Assembly (NCBI GenBank): GCA_022432975.1
Contig: CM039506.1
Coordinates: forward strand, 15,946,121-16,010,120
Length of the DNA: 64,000 nucleotides
Direction of reading: 5' to 3'
DNA from: Begonia masoniana
Taxonomy: Eukaryota; Streptophyta; Magnoliopsida; Cucurbitales; Begoniaceae
Notes under the pieces: model-generated
What the model saw: only the letters and a program-made list of their open reading frames with translations
Databases searched by the model: none
Told to the model about the DNA's origin: nothing
Made by a program: the position numbers and the translations under genes
In this document: one piece after another, positions 23,301 to 34,901 of the stretch
Numbering within the stretch: the stretch's first letter is position 1
How the letters are laid out: the number at the start of each line of letters is the position of its first letter

Positions 23301-24851
23301 TCTAAAACGCTAGCTAAGAAGCACAAATACTCTCCACACAGGGAAGGTCTTGGGTCAATAGAAGTCATCACAGACATTTCCTTACTTTTCCTTGAGGCTT
23401 GAAAGGTGTGTTTCAAACTACTAGGGGGTTGGAAGCTAACTATTCCGGTCCTACAATCTATTGTGGCGTGATGTTTAAACAACCAATCCATTCCTAGGAT
23501 TACATCAAATCCTATTATATCCATAACTATAAGGTCAGCAGGTAGACTTACATTTCCTACTAACACTTTACTGTCAAGCATCACCTGGTTAGAGTGCATG
23601 CGTTCACCAGAAGGCAATGCAACATTAAACACATGCATGGAAGGGGTAAACTGTACATCTAACTTAATAGCAAAAGCAGATGCTATAAATGAATGTGTGG
23701 CACCAGAATCTATTAAAGTAAAAGCAGGCACAGAGTTGATCAATATAGTACCTGACACCACAGCAGGCTGTTCCTCACCCGACTCCGTCATGGAGAATAT
23801 CCTTAGTTTAATCATAGCAGGGCCACTCTTGGGAACCGGACAATCCCTGCTAATGTGGCCGACCTTGTTACAATTGTAGCATCTGGTGACCCTAGGCTTC
23901 GAGCACTCTTTGAATGTGTGTCCAACCTCCTCACAGTTGAAACACTTCCCAAAGCCCAGTCTGCACTCCCCCGGGTGGTTCTTCAAACACTTAGGACACT
24001 GGGGAAATTTCCTGACATTCTGTACCTTTCCCCCTACTCCTTGGCTATTTTGGCCTTCACTTGGCCTCTTCGTCCTTCTTTGTTGGTGTGGCTGATTAAA
24101 CCTTTGTGGGACCTCCTTTGGTCTAGCACACTTTCCTTCAGCTTCTTCCACTTCCAGGGCAGTGGACACAACCTCACTGAAGGTCAAGCCCTTGATTCCA
24201 CAGAATTTAACCCCACGGTAAATTTCTGGCTTCAGTCCATGCACAAACTTAAACACCTTATTCTCGTCCTTGTGAGCAAAATGCCCAGCAAACCTGGACA
24301 GGGACTCGAACTGCCTGCTATACTCGGCCACAGACCCGGTCTGCTTCAGGTTCAGAAATTCTAACTTCTTCGCGGTCTGGACTGTGCTGTTGAAATACTT
24401 CTCATAGAAAATGTCTTTGAATCGGGACCAGGGCATTGCTAAAACATCGGTGGTGGTCTCCATTGTCTCCCACCAGAGTTGTGCTTCGCCAGCCAAGTGA
24501 AATGTTGCTAACGTGACCTTATCTCCTCTTTTCTATGCTGGCGCACCTAAACATGCTCTCTATCTTCCTAAGCCACCCTTCAGCCACAACAGGATCAGAT
24601 GACTGACCATCAAACGTGGGTGGTCTTAGTCTCCGGAATCTATCCCCGGAATGCTCATTGCTAGAACCCGAGTTGGCACTTCCTTGCACCTCTCGGTTCA
24701 GCAGTACCCCTAGTTGATCGGATTGCTGGCGCATTAACTCTGCCTGCTGTCGCACTAGATCTGTCAACTGTCCGATTACACTAGAATCTTCTGCGCTTCC
24801 TGGAGTTGGTGTCTCTCTCTGCACTCTTGGCCTTCCTGGTCGTCGGGACAT
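20368..24851 (-). pseudogene. Chromovirus gag-pol polyprotein, nearly intact, three lesions
   Basis: Start chosen at 24851, the first Met after the PBS. Gag (24851-about 23900) has the FDG block and the WWE motif, then two CCHC knuckles ([14 protein letters not shown] and [14 protein letters not shown]). Protease has [12 protein letters not shown] has [10 protein letters not shown] and, at about 22690, Phe-Ile-Asp-Asp. RNase H starts at [11 protein letters not shown]. Integrase has an HHCC finger (VHPGSTKMY to CLCC), D in TMDFVVG, D in SDRDSRF, and E in TDGQSERTIQ. The C-terminus has KVLWHNQNVEETTWE, a chromodomain-like tail. Lesions: a frameshift near 24510-24530 in gag, a 1-nt frameshift in a G run near 22900-22910 in RT, and a TAG at 21289-21291 in the integrase core. 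The polyprotein would package RNA, cleave itself, reverse transcribe and integrate. This copy should not be autonomous, unless the two homopolymer-type shifts are sequencing errors. Confidence 0.93.
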
Positions 24852-24992
24852 TTTTGCTATATTCCTGCGTAGGATTAACTATTTTTATAAACATCTAATT
24901 ACTAAGGCTAACATAAACACTTACAGTTGTTGGAGTACTCCCATGCAACGATTGGCGCTGATGAGTGATCTTTTGAACGGTTTAACTGAATG

Positions 24993-25004
24993 TCTCTGAT
25001 ACCA
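24993..25004 (-). promoter_or_regulatory. Primer binding site (initiator Met tRNA type)
   Basis: Minus-strand TGGTATCAGAGA lies three bases inside the 5' LTR end. It matches the plant initiator-Met tRNA 3' end except for the last base. Confidence 0.85.
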
Positions 25005-25007
25005 CAC

Positions 25008-27220
25008 TGTAACGCCCCGAGTCATCTGAACCCAGTTTGTCACACAAGTCCGTACATGACTAAAAATTTTTATCACATTTTTTTTGCTTGTAGCGGAAAT
25101 CATTTAAACAAAAATAGAGTTAAACAAAATCGTAAAAAGTGTTTGGATAATCGGGCGAAATGTTAGAAATAGTTGACCAAGGGAAAATAAAAGTTTAAAC
25201 CGCGGGTTGCTTTAAAGGTGGCAAAAGTCAGACGCACCTGCCGCTGAACCAAGTCAACGGAAGAGGCTAAAAACAGAAAACAGAAGACATCATCCGGTCA
25301 TAAAACGACAAAATATTATCTCCATCTTCCGGTGGTTTTACTCACGGCATCCACCGGTGACTAAACGACAAAAATACTCTCTACAACTTCCGATGACGCC
25401 AGCTAGATGATTTCCTTCATCCGATAGACTTTACTCTATATCCACCGGTGACTATACGACAAACGACTTAACCCTTATCATCCGACGAGAAAAACACTCG
25501 ATATCACCGGATGACTAAAACACTCGACATCACCGGATGACTAAAATACTCGACATCACCGGATGACTAAAACACTCGACATCATCCGATAGACATAAAA
25601 CACTCGACATCTGATGGCTTTTCTGAAGACATCTTCCGATAGAATTAAACATACATCATCCGATGGCTTTTCTGAAGACATCTTCCGATGGACTTAAACC
25701 TACATCATCCGATGGCTTTTTTGAAGACATCTTTCGATGGACAGCATAACTCAACATTTACCGTTAGACATCAACCACCGGTAGAAAACAGAGTACATTT
25801 CAACTTTTCCTCACTATACAATACAAAACACTAATTACAGAAAGGAATTTGCTTACTTTTCCAAGGCCATTCAGAAACAACTCAAACCACTACATTAATC
25901 AAATCCAGTGAAAATAACATTTAAAACTCAACAGATCACCGTTATCAGAAAAATCTCAAAACGTGTTCAAAGTACTGAAACCACTACTGTTATGGGAACT
26001 TAACATTTCTAAATTTAAACACTGTCAACTAAACCTTCTCACCAACAGACATCAGTTAAATCGCCTCATCAGTTCACCAGGTCCGTGGCATGAGTGTGCT
26101 CCCCAACCAGTCTATCCCTCAATAAACTCAGAGGATTCACCTGTTGTCACTTCTTCACCTACATCACAAAACTCACCTATTAGCCTAATGCTAAGTAAGC
26201 AAAGCAATGATAGAAAGAAAAGAATGAAATGCCGAAACATAAATTCCTAAACATGCAATTTCTACTTTCTCCTCTCAGTTGTTCATGCGTTGTTTCTGTT
26301 CATATCCCCCTGTGAAATTGGAAGTTGGATCAACTCTCCCAAAGTATAAATATCCTCTGTCTCATTAAGGGTTGGATTAGCTCCCTTAACAGTGAAGCTG
26401 ATTCTCTGTTCAGATCCCCCTGTGAAATTGGGAGTTGGATCAACTCTCCCAAAGTATAAATATCCGCTGTCTCATTAAGGGTTGGATTAGTTCCCTTAAC
26501 AGTAAAACTGATTCACATAACTGTTTCAATACGTTCAATCCTTACCATGCCAACATGCATTCAAATTCATTTTCGTATACTTTTAAAACATGATACATAA
26601 CACACACAGACACATCCAAGTAAACACAATCCTAACGTTTTGTGATGTAGGCCCGAAGGCACAAGCAAACTTTACTTACATGGTCTCCTGGAAATCGCTC
26701 GGTTTCAACTACTCTGGAAACCCTGCTCACCTAGTTTCATAAGCAAAAATACCGATTAGATCACCACTAACCTTATCCTAAATCGTTCTAAAACCTAAGG
26801 GGCTCGTTTGAAATCTTTAATCATCATACACTCTCGGCTCAATACTAAAATCGAACTCAACCCACTCGCAGTATTAACAAAATACGCGCATTACACTATC
26901 TCTGCTATCTAGCCACTAAAATCTCGAGAAATAAAATGGGAAAACTCACTTAGTTTGAGGAATGAGGATCGGAGAGGGAAATCGCCTGGAGCTCTGCTGT
27001 GCTTGAGCTGATTACCGAGAAGGGAAAATGAGGGAAACAGTGACGGCTAAACCTCATTAAACCCTCCCTTAAATACGTTATCCATTTATAAAATTGTTAA
27101 TTACCCTTTTGTCCTTACATAGTTATTTACTAACCTAATAACTTTCTCCCTCAATTCTTCCATAAAATTAACACATTATAATTGGCAATTAAATTTGGTT
27201 TAATAGAGCCGGGTGCTACA
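25008..27220 (-). repeat. 5' LTR of the chromovirus
   Basis: 2213 bp, near-identical to 18093-20332 but one 26-bp unit shorter. It would drive transcription toward lower coordinates. A TATTTAAGG word about 150 bp inside the LTR start (minus strand, near 27065) is a possible TATA-like element. The open frame at 25963-26250 duplicates the one in the other LTR and is not a gene. Confidence 0.95.
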
Positions 27221-28459
27221 ATATCGCATCTTGTGCCAAAAGGAAATAGAATCTCTTTTAGACCAAAAACTTATTAGAAAAAGTTACTCTCCGTGGAGTT
27301 GTACTGCTTTCTCTATGTTAATAACAAAGCTGAACAAGAACGAGGAGTCCCTCGACTTGTTATCAATTACAAACCTTTAAACACTGTGCTAAAATGGATA
27401 AGATATCTAATACCTAACAAAAAAGATCTGTTAGATAGACTTCAAAATGCCCATATCTTTTCAAAATTTGATCTCAAATCAAGATATTGGCAAATTCAAA
27501 TATCTGAAAAGGATAGATACAAAACAGCATTCGTGGTTCCATTTGGACACTATGAATGGAATGTTATGCCATTCGGATTGAAAAATGCTCCTTCCGAATT
27601 TCAAAATATTATGAATGATACTTTTTCAAATTATTCCGACTATTGTATCGTCTATATAGATGATATTTTAGTCTTTTCACAAAGTATAGATCAGCACATA
27701 AAACATCTTATAATTTTAAAAGATGTCATCAAAAGAAATGAACTTGTAGTTTCTGCCCCTAAACTACAATTATTCAAAACGACCATAAGATTTTTAGGTC
27801 ATACTATTCAAAAAGGAACTATCATTCCTATCAATATAAGTATTGAGTTTGCCTCTAAATTCCCTGATGAAATTAAAGACAAAACTCAATTACAAAGATT
27901 TTTAGAATCTCTTAATTATCTAGAAGATTTTTATCAAAATTTAGCCAAAGATACAGATTTATTGTACAAAAGACTTAGGAAGAATCCTAGTCCTTAGACA
28001 GATGCACATACCACAGCTGTTCAACGTATTAAACAAAAGGTTAATTCTCTTCCTTGTCTATGTTTATCAAATGTCGATTGGAAGAAAATTGCTAAAACAG
28101 ATGCCTCTGATCCTAGTTATGGAGGTATACTTAAACAATTCAATCCAAACACTAACAAAGAAGAACTTATTCGATTTACTTCTGGTACTTGGAAACCTGT
28201 TCAGCAAAAGTATTCTACTGTTAAAAAAGAGATTTTATCAGTTGTCAAATGTATTTCAAAATTTCAAGATGACTTGTTAAATCAACAATTTATTTTACGA
28301 ATAGATTGTTCATCTATTAAACATATTTTATCAAAAGATGTTAAAAATATTGTTTCAAAACAAATATTTGCTCGATGGCAATCTGAGCTTTCTGCTTTTG
28401 ATTTTACTATCGAATATATCAAAGGTACAAGTAATTCTCTGCCAGATTTTCTCACTTGA
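27221..28459 (+). pseudogene. Endogenous caulimovirid-like sequence: reverse transcriptase and RNase H
   Basis: Continues the viral frame right after the chromovirus TSD. RT blocks include PRLVINYKPLN, FSKFDLKSRYWQI, FGHYEWNVMPFGLKNAP and the catalytic Tyr-Ile-Asp-Asp (27653-27664). The MPFGLKNAP form and the later EDFYQNLAKD-type block are characteristic of caulimovirids. RNase H (28061-28459) keeps the first Asp (KTDAS) and ends KGTSNSLPDFLT. Lesions seen: a frame change near 27300, a TAG at 27995-27997, and a frame change around 28000-28060. The virus would have used this enzyme for DNA synthesis from pregenomic RNA; here it is dead. Confidence 0.87.
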
Positions 28460-29594
28460 GAATTTTTGCAGGATGTACGCCCCTTGTCGGGGAAGAGGCC
28501 GTGGCAGAAACAAAAATGATTATTATCAAAATTTTCCCACAGTAGGGGAATCATCAAAAAGTGCTCCAATCAAATATCTAGAGGCTGATAAGCCTAAGAC
28601 AGCAAAAGAGGCATTAGAGTAAGGACCTCAATTTACTAAAAAGTCGTTGGTGGAACCAGTGTTTACACTTTTCCCAAAAGACTTACTTTTAAATCAAAAG
28701 GATGTCTGGTTCTTTCAAAGCCGGTATATGGGTACACAATACTACTTAGTTCCTGATGAAAAACTTCGTTTTTATTATGAGGCTATTCTTACAAAAACTT
28801 AGTCTGTTCAAATCGTACACCATTATGTTGATCAAACAAATTTCAAAACTCCTATAACACATTCCAAATGTTATATTGTCCGAATACTTCATCCTCAAGA
28901 ATGGGGTTTGTCGGTTTATGCTAGTCGGACTACATCAAATCAAGAACAAAAATACAACTACTGGGACTATGTTCATGCATGGACCTTTGTGTTTTTTTAT
29001 CAAAATCTGCCAAGGAATCACTCTTGGTTTTTCACATTGAATCCAGAAATTTTAAATTCTGAGGACAAATTTCCATCTTGGTTCTACCATTGGTGGCAAT
29101 CTCATGCTCCCGAATTTAGTATTTTCCCAAACAAAATTCAAGAAGCCTATCAAAACTGGGAGAAATATCACCTTATTATTTAGTCCCAAAAAACAAAAAT
29201 TCTTGGTCTTAGCCTTTTATGGTTATGTACTGAATTTCAAATCAACTGGATTTGGCAATGGAATCTGGAAATTAATACAAATCAAATTGGCCTTCAAGAA
29301 ATTCAAAGAAATTTCTTTGTCAAATAGTGGTCTAGATTTGACACTGAAAGTTGTTTTTCAAAAATAGCTCAGACCAACAATCAAAATAAAAACCTGTCTT
29401 CATCTAAATCAAAGCCTATGCAGGATTCAGAGAATACTTCTCTTCAAAATATGTTACAAAATTTACATCAAAAGTTTCCTGAGATGAGTTCTCAAGAAAA
29501 GAAATTCAAATTATTTGATATGATCAAAGATCAGTTTCTCTCCTTAGACGAAATTGATGAAGATGATGATAATCAAAATGATGTGCTTCTATGA
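28460..29594 (+). pseudogene. Endogenous caulimovirid-like sequence: ORF downstream of RNase H
   Basis: A second viral ORF begins near 28472 with an arginine and glycine-rich start (CRGRGRGRNKNDYYQ). It continues through aromatic-rich stretches (NYWDYVHAWTFVFFYQNLP, WFYHWWQSHAPEF) and ends in an acidic tail (LDEIDEDDDN) near 29590. Stops at about 28619-28621, 28799-28801 and 29180-29182 break it. A separate ORF after RT/RNase H is a feature of florendovirus-type genomes, in which its function is unknown. The basic start might bind nucleic acid; that is only an inference from composition. Confidence 0.65.
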
Positions 29595-30463
29595 GCACAG
29601 ATTCAAATTCATTCTCTGTTTTACCCGGAGAATCACAAAATCCAGATGATGACATTATTTCTCATGAAGATTTATGGGATTCTTTCAGGGAATCTTTTAT
29701 TGATCTTTCACAGAGAAAAACAAAAAGAAAAAGCAAAGGGAAAGGAAAAGGTAAAGTTATTCTTTAATGGACGACACCTCATATTTTCCTGTTCCGATAT
29801 CAAAAGAAAATCAAAGAAAGGGTGTTATTATTCCACCCGGTTTTCGTGAAGTTCAAATCCCTCTTTGGCGAGCTCTTCAAAGGATTCGCCTTTTCATCAA
29901 AATCATCCAATGATCATTGCTCAACGACAACAATGGATTCAAGAACACTCTTATTCTTGGAGTGAACTTCAAACATTTGAATATCTCGGTAGAAAATGGA
30001 ATCCCAATACTAATCCTTGGTATAAATGGGATGTTGCATTAGCCGAATACAAAATGGAAAAAGAACGTAAAAGACTTATGTCTCCTGAAGAATACCAACT
30101 TTGGCATAAGTTAAGATCCAATATTCCCGAATATGCAGACTCTCTAGAGTTACAAATTGTGAAAGAAGTAAAATTCCAAAAGAAGCTTAAGAAGCTTGAA
30201 CAAATGGAATGCATTGACATGTACATTGACACTCCATCGTCATCAACCAATTATTTACTTTAATGATAGGTTGGATCGATGTTTCTAATGTCACTATAGC
30301 AAAAAGAAATCGTCCTTCAAAAGTTCGAAGATATTTTCCAAAATGGAAGTCTCCTATCCAAAAGGAATCCACTAGTCCAACAAGAGTGGAGCCCACAAAT
30401 AACAATCAAAATCAAGTGGACCCAAATAGTGCCTCCACTAGTGATCAAAATCGTCATCCATGA
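29595..30463 (+). pseudogene. Endogenous caulimovirid-like sequence: small 3' ORFs
   Basis: Two short frames look genuine from continuity and codon bias. 29865-30263 (about 132 aa) is rich in Trp, Glu and Lys and has a helical lysine-rich end. 30263-30463 (66 aa) overlaps its stop and is basic then polar. A lysine-rich piece (QRKTKRKSKGKGKGK) lies at about 29705-29760 in a broken frame. They lie between the ORF at 28460 and the promoter. No family was recognised; they are probably the broken end of the same viral ORF set. Confidence 0.5.
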
Positions 30464-30525
30464 CGTTTTATATTTTGTCTTTTTACTTTTAGCTTCTCTA
30501 TATAAAGAAGCATTGTTGTGTGTTT
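30458..30525 (+). promoter_or_regulatory. Pararetrovirus 35S-like promoter
   Basis: TATATAAAG at 30499-30507 follows a TGACG word (as-1-like half site) at about 30461-30465. After it comes a leader with pyrimidine-rich CTCTCTCTCTCTGATTGC. TATA plus TGACG upstream of a long leader is the arrangement of caulimovirid pregenomic RNA promoters. It lies directly after the last viral ORF, as expected in a circular genome. Confidence 0.6.
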
Positions 30526-31150
30526 TGAAGTCAAGTTTTCAGAGTTTGCCTTTGTGAAGCATAAAAACTCTCTCTCTCTGATTGCTCTTTCTCCTGTAAG
30601 TTCTCTTATTTTAATATATTTGCGTTTTTTGTGCGATCCTTCTCCCCTTTGGTATATATATATATTATTGACCTATTTAAGCATGATCATCTTACGTAAC
30701 AAGATTGTTGATTCACCCCTTGAGCTTAAAGCTTGATATTTTCCTTCATATGGAATTCCTTTATCTGATCCTCGATTATGTCACAATGTGGTTGGGATCT
30801 TGGTTTATCACTCATCTAAATATCGTACATGTCAATATTGTCGTGAGTTTGTTACTTCATCTACTATAGTTCAGTGGATTACTATCCTTCGTATTTTAAA
30901 ATATCTTCAACACTAAGTTAGAAAATCTTCTTTTTCATCTTCTTCATCCTAAAAAAGGAGTGCCTACTATGATTCTGATTGGACTTGTAATCCCACAACT
31001 CGCAAGTATACTACTGTATGTTTTATGTGATTTTTTTATTTTTCGAAAGAGCAAAAAACAAGATATCATTTTTAGTTCTTCTAAAAAAGCAAAGTGTCAT
31101 TCTATGACTTCATTGGTTAGAGTAGGTTGGTTAGTGTGTTATTCTTAATC
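30526..31150 (+). other. Pararetrovirus leader and a decayed zinc-binding-like ORF
   Basis: The non-coding leader has several short upstream frames (for example 30518-30736). Around 30740-30915 a plus-strand frame reads IPLSDPRLCHNVVGILVY followed by YRTCQYCREFV, so it holds a Cys-x2-Cys pair with a nearby Cys-His. It ends at a stop near 30916. A tRNA-Met primer site was not found. The right border of the viral insertion is somewhere near 31150. Confidence 0.45.
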
Positions 31151-32974
31151 AATCTACTCCCTTACACTATGATAACAAGAACATCTATCAGATCGCATGT
31201 AATTCGATCTTTAAACTAAACATAGTGAGATTGATTGTTATGTAGTTCTAAATCATTTTTAGATCAATACTATTACGCTTCTTTTTGTCTAGTCTTGCTT
31301 GTAGGTTTCTGATTTATTTATAAAATCACATTCCATTTCACATTTCTCGTTTCTTGATAGTAAACTCTTGATGTTTCTTGTTCCGGCATCGTGAGTTTGA
31401 GAGAGGATGTTTGATTATGAAAAATATATTTAAGGTTTCTCATAAAGTTTATGTAAACTTATCTTTCATTGTATCTTTCAATTGAGCATTGGTAAGAAAT
31501 CTTAGCCCTCTTCTTTCTTTTGTCAATTTGGATTCTCATATTTTCACATGTAGAACATATAAGCCACGACCTTATGATATCAGACCCATTAATGAAAAAG
31601 TTGCAACAAAAGATATTTAGAGAACATGTCAAAAGAAAGAACATTATAGGGAGTAAAGTTTATTAAAGGTTATGTTCCTTATGTTTTGAGATCATTTTTC
31701 TGATAGACTAATTAAAGTCAATTTTTCATCATTATTACATGTATACATGATTGAATTGTGTGAATGCCAAAATTAATATTTTCTACTTAGTGATTATTAA
31801 TAGAACATATATAAATGATGAATTTGATAATTATTTTGAAAATGAAAGTTTAATCTTCAAACCATAAGTATACTTCGTCATATGCATATTTAAATGGAGG
31901 ATGTTGAATTATTATGTTTCTCATGTTACCTAATAACTTAACTAAGTGACATATTAGGTTTAATACAATAACGAGCTCGATCCACATTGGTTTAACTTAT
32001 AAATTATAAATTTAACATTATAGGTCTCTTTTATGATTAACAAAATTTACATTCTAATAACAATTTTAAACCATCTTGTTTCTCTAATATTAGTTTTTGA
32101 CTCGGCGTTTCTGCCCCGGCCCTTCCTCGAGTCATGACACTTAATTTGTTCATTACTGTATATAAGATTTTCGTACCTATAACGATTAACGATAATGGAT
32201 CAATATACGTTTTTCTAGAAATTTATTATTTTATCAAATAAATTTAAAAAAAAAAAAAGAAAAAGAAAAACTATACTATCATACTATGGTTGCTTAATAA
32301 CATTTATAGTATCTTGAAGAGTCGGGGTCAATTGCTACATCCTGTACAAGTTTAAAACCATTGCATCAGAACGTACATATATGTTCAACTCATATGATGA
32401 ACTATCAAAACAAGTTCAAGTTATATTATTGTTCATCAATCTCGAAATTTAAATTTAATATAATAAAATACAATCATACATGATTTTGACATACTTGCCT
32501 CAGTAAACTATTTGTTCTCGTTCATTCTTTAAATAACAAATATTACAAGTGAACGTGGTCCGGTTTCAAGATAGAATCCAACATGATCTAATAGTTCCAT
32601 TACCGCATCTAAAATTAAGAGTAAACATGGTCTAGTTTCAGGGTTGAATCGTATCGAATGGTAATCTAACAACTCTTAGGTTCCATAAATGAAATTGAAG
32701 CCGTGAATAATAGAAACTGAATTGAGTCTAACTATGAAACACAGTTTGCGTACATTTCCATTTCAAAAAAATACAATATATAAATTTAGGGTTAGACGGA
32801 TTTTGTGAGGGTTGTGTCGAGTATAGGATGAATCATTGATTATGTTCGGGGTTGTGACAACTTTCAATCTCTATAGTTATAATTATTTAATAATAAAAAT
32901 CTTGAAAAATTACGAGACCTAACAAATTATGTTTTTAATAATATGTCGATTGTGTGGTAAAATTTTCAAATTAA
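31151..32974. other. AT-rich intergenic DNA
   Basis: No coding frame, LTR end or tandem array was recognised. There are A-rich tracts (32245-32265) and one GC-rich patch near 32100-32140. Frames present are short and have no recognisable motifs. It separates the pararetrovirus from the solo LTR at 32980. Confidence 0.6.
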
Positions 32975-32979
32975 TCTGA

Positions 32980-34901
32980 TGTAACACCCGGTTCTATCGA
33001 ACCAGTTCTCAATTCTTTTTAAATTAATGGCACACTTTAAATGACAATAATAAAAGTAGGGTTAATGGATGACTAGGCAAGGGCATAAGGGTAATTGAAA
33101 ATTTAAAAGTGGATAACGTATTTAAGGAGAGAGGTTTGGGTTTAATGCACTGTAGCCGCCACTATTCTGTTTATCATTCCTCTTTCGGCCTTCAACTTTC
33201 CAGCAGAACCCTTTTGACGATTCTCTTGCTCGATTCTCTTTTAACCTAGGTAAGTTTTTCCTCGTTTTTCTTGTATTTTAGCAGTTAGGTAACTAAGGGA
33301 GTACAATGTGAGAAATTCGAGGATGCTGTGATTGAGAGTAGGTTCGGGTTTTGGTGATAAATGGGAATGCACGGGTAGCAGGGTTTCAAACTGGTTTCCT
33401 CAAACTTCTGATTGATTCTTGGTGAAGTTTAGTGAATGTTTGATTAATATACTGTTATGACTTTAGGTGAGCGAGCTTCTAAAGTAGCTTACAGCCGAGC
33501 GATTTTCAGGAGACCAGGTAAGTGAAGTATGCTTGTGCCTTCGGGCCTACATCACAAAACAGTAGGATTATGTTTGCTTGAATGTGTTTATATGTCATGC
33601 ATCATATTTTGAAAGTATGCGAAAATGAATTTACATGAAATGGCATGGTAAAGAATGAACAGACTGTAACAGATAAACTATTAAGGGAACTAATCTGCCC
33701 CTTAACTTATGAAGGGATTTATACTTTGGGAGAAGTGATCCAACTCCCAATTTCACAGGGGGATCTGAACAGTTGTTAAGGGAACTAATCCGCCCCTTAA
33801 TCGAGAGAGAGGATGTATGACTTTGGGAGAAGTGATCCAACTCCCAATTTCACAGAGGGATCAGATCAGAAACGAATGCATATGCAACTGAGATGAGAAA
33901 GTAGAAACTGCATGTTTAGGAATTTATGTTTCAGCATTCCATTTCATTACTGCTTTACTTACTTAGCATTAGGCTAATAGATGAGTTTTGTGATGTAAGT
34001 GAAGAAGTGACTGCAGGTGTGTTTTCTGAGCATGTTGAGGAATAGGCTGATTGGAGGAGCACATTCATGCCTCGACTTGGCGAACTGATGGAGCGGTTTA
34101 ACTACTGTCTGTATGTAGAGTCTAATTTTCTGATATTCTGTTGAGGAGTGCAGAGGATTTTGACGATAGTAATAGCTGAAGGATTTAGAATACTTGAGTT
34201 CCTCCTGTTATAAAAATCTGATTTGGTTTTGTTACAAATTGCTAATTTGGGATTTTTATTGGATAAGGATACAAATGTTGGTTTCAAATGATTAATTGTT
34301 GGATTTCAGAAGTTACTTAGGGTCAGGTTGTTTTTTAATGTATTTGAGTGAAATTTGTAAGTTCAACCATCGGTGAATGAAGTTCACCGGTGGATGTTGA
34401 GTGTTTTGTCCACCGGTTGATGTTGGAGGATTGAATCTTCCGACTGACGTCATCGGAAGATGTCTTCAGTAGAAGCCATCGGAAGATGTCTCCAGTAGAA
34501 GCCATCGGTAGATGTCTTCGGCATAAGTCTTTAGTAGCCTTGTCGTTTTGTAATCGGAAGATGTCTTCAGTAGAAGCCATCGGAAGATGTCTCCAGTAGA
34601 AGCCATCGGTAGATGTCTTCGGCATAAGTCTTTAGTAGCCTTGTCGTTTTGTAATCGGAGACTTTTGTCGTTTAGTGATCGGTCGATGTGTTCTGTTTTC
34701 TTTTCCTCTTTCAACCACGTCTTGAATATTTTAAGTATTTAATAATATTGTTTTTATTACGATATTTTTTTCCCTGCAAGTTTTAACGTGTTAAGAGTCA
34801 AATCTGATCATTGAATGAAATTTTAAAATTTTCTCAAAGAGTCATAGTTCGGTTCAGTATCTTGTGTAGCGAACCGGGTTCAGATAACTCGGGGCGTTAC
34901 A
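32980..34901 (+). mobile_element. Solo LTR of the chromovirus family, 1922 bp, TSD TCTGA
   Basis: Begins TGTAACACCCGG and ends CTCGGGGCGTTACA. It is flanked by TCTGA at 32975-32979 and 34902-34906. It belongs to the same family as the element at 18093-27220, but in plus orientation. Evidence: the start and end match that element's LTR, TATTTAAGG sits at the same place, and two copies of the AAATTGGGAGTTGGATC-type block (here reversed, ACTCCCAATTTCACAG) lie at 33720-33870. Its 3' third carries repeats with ATCGGAAGATGTC. Confidence 0.92.
34435..34690 (+). repeat. CATCGGAAGATGTC-type repeats in the solo LTR tail
   Basis: Units of about 26 bp (AGCCATCGGAAGATGTCT) alternate with a TTGTCGTTTTGTAATCGG spacer. 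A composite of about 109 bp occurs twice (34449 and 34557). Confidence 0.85.

Larger units (their letters stand above)
18093..27220 (-). mobile_element. Full-length Ty3/gypsy chromovirus (Tekay/Del-like), TSD ATATC
   Basis: A complete element of 9128 bp in minus orientation: 5' LTR 25008-27220, PBS 24993-25004, gag-pol 24851-20368, PPT 20333-20345, 3' LTR 18093-20332. It is flanked by ATATC at 18088-18092 and 27221-27225. By eye the two LTRs differ at roughly 1-2% of sites plus one 26-bp repeat unit, so the insertion is fairly young. The domain order protease-RT-RNase H-integrase-chromodomain-like tail is that of plant chromoviruses. gag-pol has three disabling lesions. It sits inside the pararetrovirus RT region. 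Confidence 0.95.

Noticed and set aside
23598..24364. Plus-strand ORFs up to 169 aa
   Set aside because: Antisense shadows of the chromovirus gag and protease, which carry clear motifs on the minus strand.
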